The notes beneath the pieces were generated by a model, which worked only from the letters and a program-made list of their open reading frames with translations, searched no databases and was not told the origin of the DNA. A DNA stretch of 64,000 nt from an uncultured Barnesiella sp. Its GTDB lineage: Bacteria; Bacteroidota; Bacteroidia; Bacteroidales; Barnesiellaceae. Within the stretch, counting starts at the first letter, position 1, and the number at the start of each line of letters is the position of its first letter. Below are positions 47,866 through 57,220 of the stretch, in pieces. The translations under genes were made by a program, and so were the position numbers. The stretch lies in contig CALUFO010000009.1 in the NCBI GenBank assembly GCA_944320015.1, forward strand, positions 58,688-122,687, given 5' to 3'.

Positions 47866-48174
47866 TCAAGCCTCTCCGCCGGGAGCCATGAACGGGGGAA
47901 TGTTCCCGCCTTGCTGGGGCACATTCATTTTGATAGGGCCGAATTGGGCTTCGTATTTGCGTATATTGTCTTGCAAGGCGAAGAGCAGGCGTTTGGCGTG
48001 TTCGGCCGTGAGGATAATGCGCGATTTTACAGGTGCTTTTGGAGCGCCCGGAGTCACACGGATAAAGTCGATGACAAACTCCGACGGGGCGTGTGAAATG
48101 ACTGCGAGGTTTGCATAAGTCCCTTCGGCGATAGCTGCCGAAAGTTCTATTTGAAGTTCTTTTTTCTCTTCCAT
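47866..48174 (-). CDS. DUF3467 family protein
   Basis: A 102-residue soluble protein with the family segments GTYANLAVISHAPSEFVIDF and SRIILTAEHAKRLLFALQDN and a Pro/Gly-rich tail. Function unknown; widespread and small. It starts 2 bases after the NigD-like gene, in the tcdA, ATPase, NigD, DUF3467 operon. Confidence 0.88.
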   Translation of the reverse strand: MEEKKELQIELSAAIAEGTYANLAVISHAPSEFVIDFIRVTPGAPKAPVKSRIILTAEHAKRLLFALQDNIRKYEAQFGPIKMNVPQQGGNIPPFMAPGGEA

Positions 48175-48176
48175 AA

Positions 48177-48836
48177 TCAGTTTAATTTGAAGTAATAATA
48201 TTTATGATTGAAATTTACTTGATTCACATACAGTTGAAGGGTCGTGTAGGGGCGATTGCGATAGGCCGATATGTTGAACGACGAGTACATGTTGCTCCAA
48301 TGCCCTTCGGGGTCGTCGTTGCGGCTGTGCCGCAGTTGCACTTTGAGGGTGTCGCCTGAGAGTGTCGATTCGTCGGTTATGAGCATGATGGAGTGCGGCC
48401 GACTGTGATAATCGATGCGGTAACGGAGGTTGAGAAAATCGCCCGTTTTCCATGCGCTTTGCAGGTATAGGGTGTCATCGGGAAGTTTCTCCATGTCGTT
48501 GTGAGCGACTACTCGCAGCGTGTCGAAGTGGATTGCCGAGAGCGCCTGTACCTCTATGCGTTTGCGATGTTCGTCGAGTTGTTCCACCGGGCGGAATTGC
48601 AGCAATACGCGCGCTCCCTCTTTCACGTTGTCGTTGATGGGTGATACGGGATAGAGCGTATCGGCCGGAGCCGAGTCGGTGGTTTGGTATGAGAAGTGGA
48701 GCCCTTCGTTCCCTGTGTGGCAGGTCACGATGTCGGCATAGAAGATACCGTAAACATCCTCTTCGCCTTGGCATGCCGTGAAGAGCAGCGGAAGTAGAAG
48801 TGACAAGAACCGGTATGTCCACTCTTTTTTTACCAT
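48177..48836 (-). CDS. NigD-like lipoprotein
   Basis: Predicted lipoprotein: signal [12 protein letters not shown] with the lipobox Cys near residue 21. The 219 residues have the NigD layout: [11 protein letters not shown], a core [13 protein letters not shown] resembling the family's GqRV motif, [12 protein letters not shown], and a final [13 protein letters not shown]. NigD proteins have no established biochemical role; the first was named from a Bacteroides bacteriocin-associated locus. Its start overlaps the ATPase gene by 7 bases. Confidence 0.8.
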   Translation of the reverse strand: MVKKEWTYRFLSLLLPLLFTACQGEEDVYGIFYADIVTCHTGNEGLHFSYQTTDSAPADTLYPVSPINDNVKEGARVLLQFRPVEQLDEHRKRIEVQALSAIHFDTLRVVAHNDMEKLPDDTLYLQSAWKTGDFLNLRYRIDYHSRPHSIMLITDESTLSGDTLKVQLRHSRNDDPEGHWSNMYSSFNISAYRNRPYTTLQLYVNQVNFNHKYYYFKLN

Positions 48837-49510
48837 GCGTGAGCCTCCTTTTCGTTTGGTTCCACGATAGAGCCGTCTTTCATAAACAGGATGCGGTCGG
48901 TCATTTGAGCCAGCGATTCGTCGTGTGTGACGATGACAAAGGTTTGTTTAAACTCATCGCGCAGGTCGAAAAAGAGTTGGTGCAACTCGATTTTGTTTTT
49001 CGAGTCGAGGCTCCCCGACGGTTCGTCGGCCAAGATGACCGAAGGCCGGTTGATTAGAGCCCGGGCGACGGCAACCCGCTGTTTTTCTCCACCCGAGAGT
49101 TGAGCCGGCTTGTGGCTCAACCGGTCGCTCAGGCTCAGAAAATCGAGTATGCGCTTGGCTTCCCGTTCTGCTTCCGATGAATTTCGACCACCGATAAGTG
49201 CCGGAATCATTACATTTTCGAGCGCGGTAAATTCGGGTAACAGTTGGTGAAATTGAAAGACAAAGCCGATGTTTCCGTTTCTGAACCGAGCCATTTCCCG
49301 GTCGGGCAGGTTGTCTACCCGTTTGCCATCATACCGTATTTCGCCGCAGTCGGGTTTGTCGAGAGTCCCCACAATTTGCAGCAGGGTAGTTTTCCCGGCT
49401 CCGCTCGCGCCTATGATCGCGACGATTTCGCCCTGTTCGATTACAGCGTCGATACCTTTCAGCACCTCCAATGAGCCGAAACTCTTGTGTATGTTTTTGA
49501 TTTCTATCAT
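48830..49510 (-). CDS. ABC transporter ATP-binding protein, LolD-like
   Basis: A 226-residue ATPase with Walker [14 protein letters not shown], the signature [15 protein letters not shown], Walker [12 protein letters not shown] and the switch His in VTHDESL. Closest in style to the LolD/MacB group, which drives lipoprotein release or mechanotransmission with FtsX-fold permeases. No permease gene is adjacent; its partner is elsewhere. It overlaps tcdA by ATGA and the NigD-like lipoprotein gene by 7 bases. Confidence 0.92.
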   Translation of the reverse strand: MIEIKNIHKSFGSLEVLKGIDAVIEQGEIVAIIGASGAGKTTLLQIVGTLDKPDCGEIRYDGKRVDNLPDREMARFRNGNIGFVFQFHQLLPEFTALENVMIPALIGGRNSSEAEREAKRILDFLSLSDRLSHKPAQLSGGEKQRVAVARALINRPSVILADEPSGSLDSKNKIELHQLFFDLRDEFKQTFVIVTHDESLAQMTDRILFMKDGSIVEPNEKEAHAW

Positions 49511-50226
49511 ATTTCGGTGAGTTTTTCAATAACGTAACCGGCCAAGTAACAGCCAAAAATTGCCGGCAGATAAGAGATTGTCCCCACGGTCGATTTTTTG
49601 TGCCGTTCGTTTGTCACCGCTATGACGGCGTTCGGGTCGGCTTGTTCGGTCGAGAAAACGGTTTTCAATCCTTTGGAGATTCCTTCTTTGCGCAGCCGTA
49701 GCCTCACCGCCCGGGCGAGCCCGCAATGGAAAGTGTCGGCGATGTCGGCTATACGGATAGCCGATGGGTCTTTGCGGCCGCCGGCACCCATCGACGATAT
49801 GATTTTTATCTTGTGTCGCAGGCAATAGGTGATGAGAGCGATTTTAGGTGCCAGTGTGTCGATGGCGTCGACGACGAAATCGACACGCTCATTTTCCAAT
49901 AGCGGAGCAATATCTTCGGGCGAGAGGAAGCGCTGTTGTGCCGATAGTTTTAAGTGAGGGTCGATGTCGAGTACCCGGGCAGCCAGCACTTCGGTTTTGG
50001 GTTTCCCCAATGTGGAGTGTAAAGCCACCAGTTGCCGGTTTAGATTGCTCTCGGCTACGGTATCACCGTCGATAATGGTCAGTTGTCCTACCCCGGCTCG
50101 GGTTATCATCTCGGCCGCATAGGCGCCCACACCGCCCACGCCCACGACCATTACATGTGCGTCGTGTAGCCGTTTCATGGCGGTATCGCCCATCAGCAAC
50201 CGGGTTCTTGACAACCATTCGTCCAT
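49507..50226 (-). CDS. tcdA: tRNA threonylcarbamoyladenosine dehydratase
   Basis: E1-like ThiF-family enzyme that cyclises t6A37 to ct6A in an ATP-dependent step. The 239 residues start [20 protein letters not shown], bind nucleotide through [15 protein letters not shown], and contain [16 protein letters not shown]; the C-terminal [10 protein letters not shown] helix is family-typical. First gene of the minus-strand run ending in DUF3843. Confidence 0.94.
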   Translation of the reverse strand: MDEWLSRTRLLMGDTAMKRLHDAHVMVVGVGGVGAYAAEMITRAGVGQLTIIDGDTVAESNLNRQLVALHSTLGKPKTEVLAARVLDIDPHLKLSAQQRFLSPEDIAPLLENERVDFVVDAIDTLAPKIALITYCLRHKIKIISSMGAGGRKDPSAIRIADIADTFHCGLARAVRLRLRKEGISKGLKTVFSTEQADPNAVIAVTNERHKKSTVGTISYLPAIFGCYLAGYVIEKLTEI

Positions 50227-50387
50227 TGGATACTTCGGATTGATTCGATTGACGAAGATACTCTTTTTTTTGGAAATGTGAATATCGCCGAGGTAAAATA
50301 ACAGTTCTCGCTATAAAGGAAGTATGGAGAGATTGCATTATCTTTGTTCTGTTTGCAAGTTGCAGCATCACAAAAACAGATAAAAGT

Positions 50388-50864
50388 ATGGATATTGTAT
50401 GGATTGTTTTGGGCGCTTTGTGCCTTCTCGTGGGATTGGGCGGTTGTTTCCTGCCTGCGTTGCCGGGGCCGCCTCTCTCTTATGTGGGCATGTTGTTGCT
50501 TCATTTGACTGATAAGGTGCAGTTTACAGTCACTCAACTTATTGTTTGGGCGATACTGGTCATTGTCGTGCAGGTGCTCGATTACTTTACGCCCCTTATC
50601 GGTACTAAATATGGAGGGGGCAGCAAGTGGGGGAATCGCGGCTGTATAGCCGGGACGATTGTAGGCATGTTCGTTTTTCCCCCGTGGGGAATTATCTTCG
50701 GCCCTTTTGTGGGTGCGATTATCGGAGAACTGTTGGGGGGCAAGCTCACCCGCGAGGCAATTAAAGCGGGCATGGGAGCTTTTCTGGGGTTTCTCGTGGG
50801 AGTTGTGATCAAGGTGTCGCTTTGCGGTTATTTCGTATATGTTTTTGTAGCTTCTCTTTTGTAA
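50388..50864 (+). CDS. DUF456 membrane protein
   Basis: A 158-residue protein with about four hydrophobic helices and the glycine-rich family motifs GGCFLPALPGPPLSY and TKYGGGSKWGNRGCIAGTIVG. Function unknown. A TATCTTTG box (50339-50346) precedes it by about 40 bases. It stands alone between divergent tcdA and convergent pckA. Confidence 0.9.
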   Translation: MDIVWIVLGALCLLVGLGGCFLPALPGPPLSYVGMLLLHLTDKVQFTVTQLIVWAILVIVVQVLDYFTPLIGTKYGGGSKWGNRGCIAGTIVGMFVFPPWGIIFGPFVGAIIGELLGGKLTREAIKAGMGAFLGFLVGVVIKVSLCGYFVYVFVASLL

Positions 50865-50898
50865 GGGCGATGTGACACTCTTCTTTGGAATAAAAAAA

Positions 50899-50932
50899 AT
50901 GACCGAGGCCGTTTGAGCAGCCTCGGTCGTTT
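50899..50932. terminator. bidirectional terminator between DUF456 and pckA
   Basis: GACCGAGGC (50901-50909) pairs with GCCTCGGTC (50920-50928), flanked by an A-run on one side and a T-run on the other. Confidence 0.85.
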
Positions 50933-50956
50933 TTATGATAGAAACAATTGTTTCGA

Positions 50957-52564
50957 TTAGAGTTTCGGGCCGGCAGCAACCAGAGCTTTACCAGCGGCGT
51001 TGCCTTCGAACTTCGAGAAGTTCTTGATGAAGCGTCCGGCGAGGTCTTTGGCTTTTGCGTCCCAATCGGCGGGATTTGCATAGGTGTCGCGCGGATCGAG
51101 AATGTGGGGATCAACACCCGGCAATTCGGTAGGAACAACGAAGTCGAAGTAAGGAATAACTTTCGTCGGAGCTTTGTCGATCGAACCGTCGAGGATTGCG
51201 TCGATGATACCACGAGTGTCGCGGATCGAGATACGTTTGCCTGTTCCGTTCCAACCTGTATTTACCAAGTAGGCTTTGGCGCCGACCATTTCCATTTTCT
51301 TCACCAGTTCTTCGGCGTATTTGGTCGGGTGCAGCGACAAGAAGGCAGCACCGAAGCAAGCCGAGAAGGTGGGAGTCGGCTCGGTAATACCACGTTCTGT
51401 ACCGGCCAATTTGGCGGTGAAGCCCGAGAGGAAATAGTATTTGGTTTGCTCGGCGTTCAAGATAGAAACGGGAGGCAATACCCCGAATGCGTCGGCCGAC
51501 AAGAAGATAACTTGTTTGGCGTGCGGGCCTTTCGAAACCGGTTTAACGATATTGTCGATGTGGTAGATAGGATACGAAACGCGGGTGTTCTCGGTTACGC
51601 TCTTATCGGCAAAGTCGATTTTGCCGTTGGCGTCGACAGTAACGTTTTCGAGCAGGGCGTCGCGTTTGATGGCGTTGTAGATATCGGGCTCGCTCTCTTT
51701 GTCGAGGTTGATTACCTTAGCATAGCAACCGCCTTCGTAGTTGAATACACCGTCGTTGTCCCAGCCGTGTTCGTCGTCACCGATGAGCAGACGTTTCGGG
51801 TCGGTCGAAAGAGTGGTTTTTCCGGTTCCCGACAGACCGAAGAAGATAGCCGTGCTTTTGCCCTCTTTGTCGGTGTTGGCCGAGCAGTGCATCGAAGCCA
51901 TACCTTTCAAGGGGTTCAGGTAGTTCATGATCGAGAAGATACCTTTTTTCATCTCACCGCCATACCAAGTGTTCAAGATAACTTGTTCGTTGGTTTTCAA
52001 GTTGAATACGGTAGCGGTTTCGGAGTTCAATCCCAGTTCTTTGTAATTGTCAACTTTGGCTTTGGCAGCGTTGAACGAAACGAAGTCGGGTTCGCCATAG
52101 TTGGCCAATTCCTCTTCGGTAGGACGGATAAACATGTTCTTCACGAAGTGAGCTTGCCATGCAACTTCCATGATGAAACGCACTTTCAGACGAGTGGCGG
52201 GGTTGGCGCCGCAGAAAGTATCCATCACAAACAATCTCTTGCCCGAAAGTTCTTTTACTGCTTTGGCTTTCAGGTCGGCCCAAGCGGCTTCGGAACAAGG
52301 TTTGTTGTCGTTTTTATATTCGTCGGTAGTCCACCAGATGGTGTCCTTGCTGGCTTCATTCATCACAAAGAATTTATCTTTGGGGGAACGACCGGTGTAG
52401 ATACCTGTCATTACATTCACAGCGCCGAGTTCAGTTACCTGACCTCTTTCATAACCTTCCAATCCTGCTTTGGTTTCTTCCTCAAACAGAACTTCGTAAG
52501 AAGGATTGTGTAAAATCTCTTTTACGTCCTTAATACCATACTTGCTTAAATCTAATGTTGCCAT
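50957..52564 (-). CDS. pckA: phosphoenolpyruvate carboxykinase (ATP)
   Basis: Interconverts oxaloacetate and phosphoenolpyruvate with ATP/ADP. In succinate-forming gut Bacteroidota it mainly fixes CO2 onto phosphoenolpyruvate. The 535 residues contain the P-loop [18 protein letters not shown], the metal site [16 protein letters not shown], and [23 protein letters not shown] box (52626-52633, minus strand) may be the promoter, giving a leader of about 55 bases. The 280-base gap to upp is otherwise AT-rich with nothing else seen. Confidence 0.98.
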   Translation of the reverse strand: MATLDLSKYGIKDVKEILHNPSYEVLFEEETKAGLEGYERGQVTELGAVNVMTGIYTGRSPKDKFFVMNEASKDTIWWTTDEYKNDNKPCSEAAWADLKAKAVKELSGKRLFVMDTFCGANPATRLKVRFIMEVAWQAHFVKNMFIRPTEEELANYGEPDFVSFNAAKAKVDNYKELGLNSETATVFNLKTNEQVILNTWYGGEMKKGIFSIMNYLNPLKGMASMHCSANTDKEGKSTAIFFGLSGTGKTTLSTDPKRLLIGDDEHGWDNDGVFNYEGGCYAKVINLDKESEPDIYNAIKRDALLENVTVDANGKIDFADKSVTENTRVSYPIYHIDNIVKPVSKGPHAKQVIFLSADAFGVLPPVSILNAEQTKYYFLSGFTAKLAGTERGITEPTPTFSACFGAAFLSLHPTKYAEELVKKMEMVGAKAYLVNTGWNGTGKRISIRDTRGIIDAILDGSIDKAPTKVIPYFDFVVPTELPGVDPHILDPRDTYANPADWDAKAKDLAGRFIKNFSKFEGNAAGKALVAAGPKL

Positions 52565-52844
52565 TTTTTTTGGAATTTAATGGTTTATAAAATATTTCTC
52601 TTTTTCTCTTCTGTAAAACCGACTGCAAAATTAGTAACAAATTCTACAAGTAACGATTTAATTAAAGAAAATTTTCGCTAATTGTTTGTATTTATTACAA
52701 ATATACCCTCAATCGCTATCTCTACATAGCAAAAACAACTCTCTGGCGGTTTCCCCGGCGGTGAAATGAAAGAAAAAACAAATTATAATTTCTTAAAACA
52801 AAATTTATATCTACTTTTGCTCTTCGGCAGAAACACACAAAATT

Positions 52845-53495
52845 ATGGAAGTAATCAATTTTGCGGAGAAGAACTCGGTGATCAACCGGTTTATGGCCGA
52901 ATTAAGAGATGTAAATATTCAAACCGACCGGATAAGATTCCGTAGAAATCTCGAGCGGATAGGCGAAATCATGGCTTATGAGATAAGCCAGCGGCTGGCC
53001 TATTCCGAGAAAGCGGTGACCACTCCTTTGGGTACGGCTCATGTCAATCTCCCCGACGATAAAGTGGTGTTGGCCACGATTCTCAGGGCAGGACTCCCTT
53101 TTCACCGAGGGTTCCTCGATTGCCTCGACGATGCGGAGAATGCGTTTGTCTCGGCTTATCGGAAGTATAAGGATAAACTCAATTTCGATATTTTCATCGA
53201 GTATATCGCCTCGCCCCGCCTTGATGGGAAAGTACTGGTTATCACCGACCCCATGTTGGCGACAGGTGGTTCTATGGAACTGTCGTATAAAGCCCTGCTC
53301 ACCAAGGGCACTCCCAAGAGCATACATGTCGCGTCGGTTATCGCAAGCCGACAGGCAATCGATTATGTGAGAGAACATTTCCCCGATGACACTACCGTAT
53401 GGGTGGGCGCTATCGACGACACGCTCGACGCTCACTCCTACATCGTTCCCGGACTGGGCGACGCCGGAGATTTGGCATACGGGATAAAAGAGTGA
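52845..53495 (+). CDS. upp: uracil phosphoribosyltransferase
   Basis: Pyrimidine salvage: uracil plus PRPP to UMP. The 216 residues show the family loops ILRAGLPFHRGFLD, the PRPP-binding DPMLATGGSMELSYKAL and the terminal PGLGDAGDLAYG. This is the Bacteroidota form, slightly diverged from E. coli Upp. A TACTTTTG box at 52812-52819 gives a short leader. Confidence 0.95.
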   Translation: MEVINFAEKNSVINRFMAELRDVNIQTDRIRFRRNLERIGEIMAYEISQRLAYSEKAVTTPLGTAHVNLPDDKVVLATILRAGLPFHRGFLDCLDDAENAFVSAYRKYKDKLNFDIFIEYIASPRLDGKVLVITDPMLATGGSMELSYKALLTKGTPKSIHVASVIASRQAIDYVREHFPDDTTVWVGAIDDTLDAHSYIVPGLGDAGDLAYGIKE

Positions 53496-53540
53496 CCCGG
53501 GAAAACAATGCGAGAATAAATAGCTGAAATTATAAACATC

Positions 53541-54671
53541 ATGTCAATCACAATTCAAGAAATATCAGGGACCCGAGGATTGAAAAAATTCGCAAAGTTC
53601 CCGATAGATTTGTACAAAGGTAATGAATATTATGTGCCGTCTTTGGTACTGGACGAAGTAGGGACGCTGGACGCGAAAAACAATCCGGCATTCGATTTCT
53701 GCGAGTCGGTTTATTACATGGCCTATAAAGACGGGAAACCCGTGGGACGCATCGCCGGTATCATCAACCGCAAGGTCAACGAGAAGACCGGGGAGAAAGC
53801 CGCCCGATTTGGTTTTGTCGATTTTATCGACGACCGGGAAGTGAGCGAAGCCCTCTTCGACGCCGTTGAAAACTGGGCGAAATCGAAAGGTATGGATCAA
53901 ATTCATGGCCCCCTCGGGTTCACCGATATGGATCCCGAGGGCCTTCTCATCGAAGGGTTCGACCAACTGGGCACCATGTCGGCTATTTATAACCACCCCT
54001 ACTATCGGCAGCACATCGAAGATAGAGGTTACGAAAAAGCCGTGGACTGGGTCGAGTATAAAATAAAAGTCCCTGAGGGGGTTCCCGAAAAGCACCAACG
54101 CATCAGTGACATCGTGCAACGCAAATACAACTTGCGGATTGTCAAGTTCAAAAATGCCTCGGAAGTGTATAAAGGCAACTATGGACAGAAAATTTTCGAC
54201 CTCATCAACCACGCTTATGCCGACCTGTATGGTTACTCCAACCTTTCGCAACGACAAATCGATTACTATGTGAAAATGTACATTCCCTTGCTGAGGCTCG
54301 AAAACGTAACTGTTATCGTCGACGAACACGATGAGCTGATTGCCGTGGGAATTGCCCTGCCTTCGTTGTCGAAAGCTCTGCAAAAATCGCGCGGACGCTT
54401 GTTCCCTATCGGTTTTATTCATTTACTCAAAGCCCTCAAAGGGAAGAACGACGGGGTAGACCTGTTGCTGGTGGCAGTTCGTCCCGACTATCAGAGCAAG
54501 GGAGTCAACGCGCTTCTCTTCTCCGATTTGATTCCGGTCTTTATTCGCAACGGTTACAAATACGCCGAAAGCAATCCCGAGCTTGAAATGAACGAGAAAG
54601 TCCAGTCGCAATGGCAGTACTTCGAACGTGTGCAGCATAAGCGCCGCAGGGCATACACGAAAAAAATCTGA
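53541..54671 (+). CDS. GNAT-like N-acetyltransferase domain protein
   Basis: A 376-residue soluble protein of two related acyltransferase-like halves. The opening (GLKKFAKFPIDLYKGNEYYVPSL), GKPVGRIAGIINRK and LGFTDMDPEGLLIEGFD are hallmarks of this family, and LLVAVRPDYQSKGVNALLFS supplies the GNAT acetyl-CoA-binding pattern near the end. Substrate unknown. It follows upp after 45 bases and is perhaps cotranscribed. Confidence 0.85.
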   Translation: MSITIQEISGTRGLKKFAKFPIDLYKGNEYYVPSLVLDEVGTLDAKNNPAFDFCESVYYMAYKDGKPVGRIAGIINRKVNEKTGEKAARFGFVDFIDDREVSEALFDAVENWAKSKGMDQIHGPLGFTDMDPEGLLIEGFDQLGTMSAIYNHPYYRQHIEDRGYEKAVDWVEYKIKVPEGVPEKHQRISDIVQRKYNLRIVKFKNASEVYKGNYGQKIFDLINHAYADLYGYSNLSQRQIDYYVKMYIPLLRLENVTVIVDEHDELIAVGIALPSLSKALQKSRGRLFPIGFIHLLKALKGKNDGVDLLLVAVRPDYQSKGVNALLFSDLIPVFIRNGYKYAESNPELEMNEKVQSQWQYFERVQHKRRRAYTKKI

Positions 54672-54693
54672 TACATTTTTAATACGAAAACAA

Positions 54694-54728
54694 TAGAGGG
54701 CGGGAAGTGATACTCTTTTCGCCCTCTA
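54694..54728. terminator. hairpin between the GNAT-like gene and kup
   Basis: TAGAGGGCG (54694-54702) pairs with CGCCCTCTA (54720-54728) between the convergent genes. Confidence 0.65.
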
Positions 54729-54755
54729 CCGTTTCCTGTTGTACTTTATCTTGTT

Positions 54756-56741
54756 CTATGGGTTGACCTCCCGATGGGGATCTATACGGGTAATACGCTT
54801 TGTTTGTTTGCCCCTGTTGTTGATAATTAACGGTACCCGTTCCACCACGACTACCGAAGTATCCAATCCTAACGAACTGGGTTCGTCGATACCGATTTTA
54901 CGAATGATGGAAAATAGAACCATCAGCAGGTTCTGCTTGCGGTCGCGTGAATCTTCGGGGTAATAGATGTGCCGAATAATGATAAATCGGAAATCGCCCG
55001 GTATGCCGTTCTTGCGTAAGGAGGGGTAAGTACTGGTCAACTCCATTTCACCGGCAGCCACAAGGTCTTCTACGATTTGTCTTAAATAGAGACTTACACG
55101 AGGCTCGATACGGAATCCGATACGAATATTTATGTTGAAAAGTGTCCCTTTTACGAGCGGGGTGAAACTGTATTCGAGCGTATCGGGGGTATCGACAAAC
55201 TCCAAATTGAACAACCAGTAATGGTCGGCACGTTTAGGTTGTTTATTGATAATGGAGTAGAGTATCTTGTCATCGACATTCCCTTCGCTATGTGCATGAT
55301 TGACATAAATAAGGTTAGAGGCATATTTGGGAATGGTTTCGTCGGCCTTGATATCCGAAATGATTTTGTAGTAATCGCTCAACCGTTTGGTAGACAGATG
55401 ACGTCGACGGATTTTCAAGGCAGTGACCCATACAAACATGATAAAGCAAAGTGCGCCGCCTATCAATATCGTAAACCAACCTCCGGCTACAAATTTGGAG
55501 AGGTTCGCAGCAAGGAATATGCCCTCGATTATACCATAGGCCCCTAAAAACAAAATAACCAACCAACGAGGTGTGCCGTGCATACGCAGGTAGAAACCCA
55601 AAAGCAGGGTTGTCATCAACATGGTGATGGTGATGGCCAATCCGTAGGCAGCCTCCATGTGTGAGGAGTCTTGGAACAGAAATACGGTCAGTACAACCCC
55701 TATATACATGAACAAATTGATGGTGGGAATGAACAATTGTCCCTTGATATTGGTGGGATGCTTGATACGCATACGGGGCCAGAATCTCAGGTTCATGGCT
55801 TCGCTCAATATCGAAAACGATCCGCTGATGAGAGCTTGGCTCGCCACAATGGCAGCCCCCGTAGCCATGATGATGGAAAACCACAGCATTCCGTGCGGTA
55901 CGATGGCATAAAAAGGATTTCCATCTCCGACAGCTTGGTCGAGGTGTGTCAATATCCATGCCCCTTGTCCCAAATAATTGAGTATAAGCATGGCTTTAAC
56001 GAATATCCAACTGACCGTAATATTCCCCCGACCGCAATGTCCCAAATCGGAATAGAGGGCTTCGGCTCCGGTAGTACAGAGGAATACCGCACCTAAAATC
56101 AAAAACCAGTAGGGCGATTCGGAGAGCAACCAAATGGCGTGATAGGGATTGAAGGCTTTGAAAACTTGCGGATAGGAGGTGATTCCCCAAACGCCCAATA
56201 CGCCCAACATCAGGAACCACAGAAACATGAAGGTCCCGAAGGAGCGCCCAATATGTTCGGTACCGAATTGCTGTACAAAAAATATAATGGTGATAATCCC
56301 TATGGCCACGGGGATAACGGGTAAATCGGGATTGACCCCTTCCAACCCCTCGATAGCCGTTGTTACGGTAATGGCAGGGGTGATGATTCCGTCGGCCAAT
56401 AAGGTACTTGCCCCGATGATGGCGAGGATATAAATCCATTTGCGTTTATGTTTGCGCAGCAGGGCATACAGGGCTAAGATTCCGCCTTCGCCGTTATTGT
56501 CGGCCCGAAGGGCTATGAGTACATATTTGATGGTCGTTTGTAGGGTCAGTGTCCAGATGATGCACGACAAGGCACCCAGTATGTAATTTTCGTTAAGGGT
56601 TTCACCTGTGTGTATAATGGCTTTCATCACATAGAGCGGAGAGGTCCCGATGTCGCCGAATACGATACCCAATGAGATGAAGAAGCCGGCAAGCCCTATC
56701 CTTCCTATGCTTGTTGCGCTTTCTTGTGATAGCTTGGTCAT
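54756..56741 (-). CDS. kup: potassium uptake protein Kup
   Basis: Proton-coupled K+ importer with about twelve helices (10-430) and a C-terminal cytoplasmic region. The 661 residues carry the KUP signatures GIVFGDIGTSPLYVMKA, ADNNGEGGILALYALL, ADGIITPAITVTTAIEG and GAVFLCTTGAEALYSDLGH. On the minus strand TATATTTG (56793-56800) is a likely -7 box, with transcription starting about 45 bases before the ATG. Confidence 0.96.
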   Translation of the reverse strand: MTKLSQESATSIGRIGLAGFFISLGIVFGDIGTSPLYVMKAIIHTGETLNENYILGALSCIIWTLTLQTTIKYVLIALRADNNGEGGILALYALLRKHKRKWIYILAIIGASTLLADGIITPAITVTTAIEGLEGVNPDLPVIPVAIGIITIIFFVQQFGTEHIGRSFGTFMFLWFLMLGVLGVWGITSYPQVFKAFNPYHAIWLLSESPYWFLILGAVFLCTTGAEALYSDLGHCGRGNITVSWIFVKAMLILNYLGQGAWILTHLDQAVGDGNPFYAIVPHGMLWFSIIMATGAAIVASQALISGSFSILSEAMNLRFWPRMRIKHPTNIKGQLFIPTINLFMYIGVVLTVFLFQDSSHMEAAYGLAITITMLMTTLLLGFYLRMHGTPRWLVILFLGAYGIIEGIFLAANLSKFVAGGWFTILIGGALCFIMFVWVTALKIRRRHLSTKRLSDYYKIISDIKADETIPKYASNLIYVNHAHSEGNVDDKILYSIINKQPKRADHYWLFNLEFVDTPDTLEYSFTPLVKGTLFNINIRIGFRIEPRVSLYLRQIVEDLVAAGEMELTSTYPSLRKNGIPGDFRFIIIRHIYYPEDSRDRKQNLLMVLFSIIRKIGIDEPSSLGLDTSVVVVERVPLIINNRGKQTKRITRIDPHREVNP

Positions 56742-56839
56742 GAAATATTGTTTTTTGTGCTCTTATGAGTGGAGCGGATTTTCCATCGGCTGCAAATATA
56801 AATCAAATTTATGATAGCATACCGCCTTTCCTGTTTTTT

Positions 56840-57000
56840 TATCCCAGGGGGGCTACCTGGCTATCGTTGCTTCTCGGGAGGCAAATATGTCGGAGGCAAC
56901 GATCCCGGCTGTTATCTCTTCTACGGCCTCTCGACCGATGCTCTTGCAGCCGGTACCTGTCTGATCCTTCTCGAAGGCGCGGCTCAGAAGGCTCTGCTCA
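56840..57000. other. GC-rich, fold-prone segment in the kup-sulP gap; unidentified
   Basis: The 480-base gap between divergent kup and the SulP gene is AT-rich at both ends but GC-rich here. Complementary pairs include CCAGG/CCTGG (56844-56848 region with 56856-56860), ATCGTTGC with GCAACGAT (56863-56870 and 56896-56903), and CCGGCTG with CAGCCGG. A short minus-strand frame of 58 codons crosses it but has no recognisable family. It lies between the kup and SulP -7 boxes, so it is not an obvious leader of either. A small RNA is the best guess; no known riboswitch consensus was matched. Confidence 0.35.
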
Positions 57001-57220
57001 TTATCTTTATCTGTTAAGTATTTTATCATGTAGTAACCATCTTCCCCCTTTTCTTTTTAATTTTTCAACAAACATACCTTCCAAACCATAAAAAAGAGTT
57101 AATTTTGCCGCTGTTTTTCAAACCGGGTTCTCCCGGTTTATTTTCACAATCAAGTTGCCAGACACTCTTGTACAGATAAGGGAGTATTTTGGCCGATAGG
57201 TATAATTTAGGTAAAGAAAG

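Noticed and set aside
50948..52513. Open + strand frame of about 520 codons
   Set aside because: Antisense to pckA, whose motifs are complete; the antisense product has no family features.
56853..57029. Minus-strand 58-codon frame in the kup-sulP gap
   Set aside because: No ribosome-binding site or family resemblance; the segment's pairing potential makes a structured RNA or unexplained island more likely.
56742..57220. c-di-AMP (ydaO) or cobalamin riboswitch for kup
   Set aside because: The conserved ydaO and cobalamin core sequences are not present, and the kup promoter box lies downstream of the structured part.
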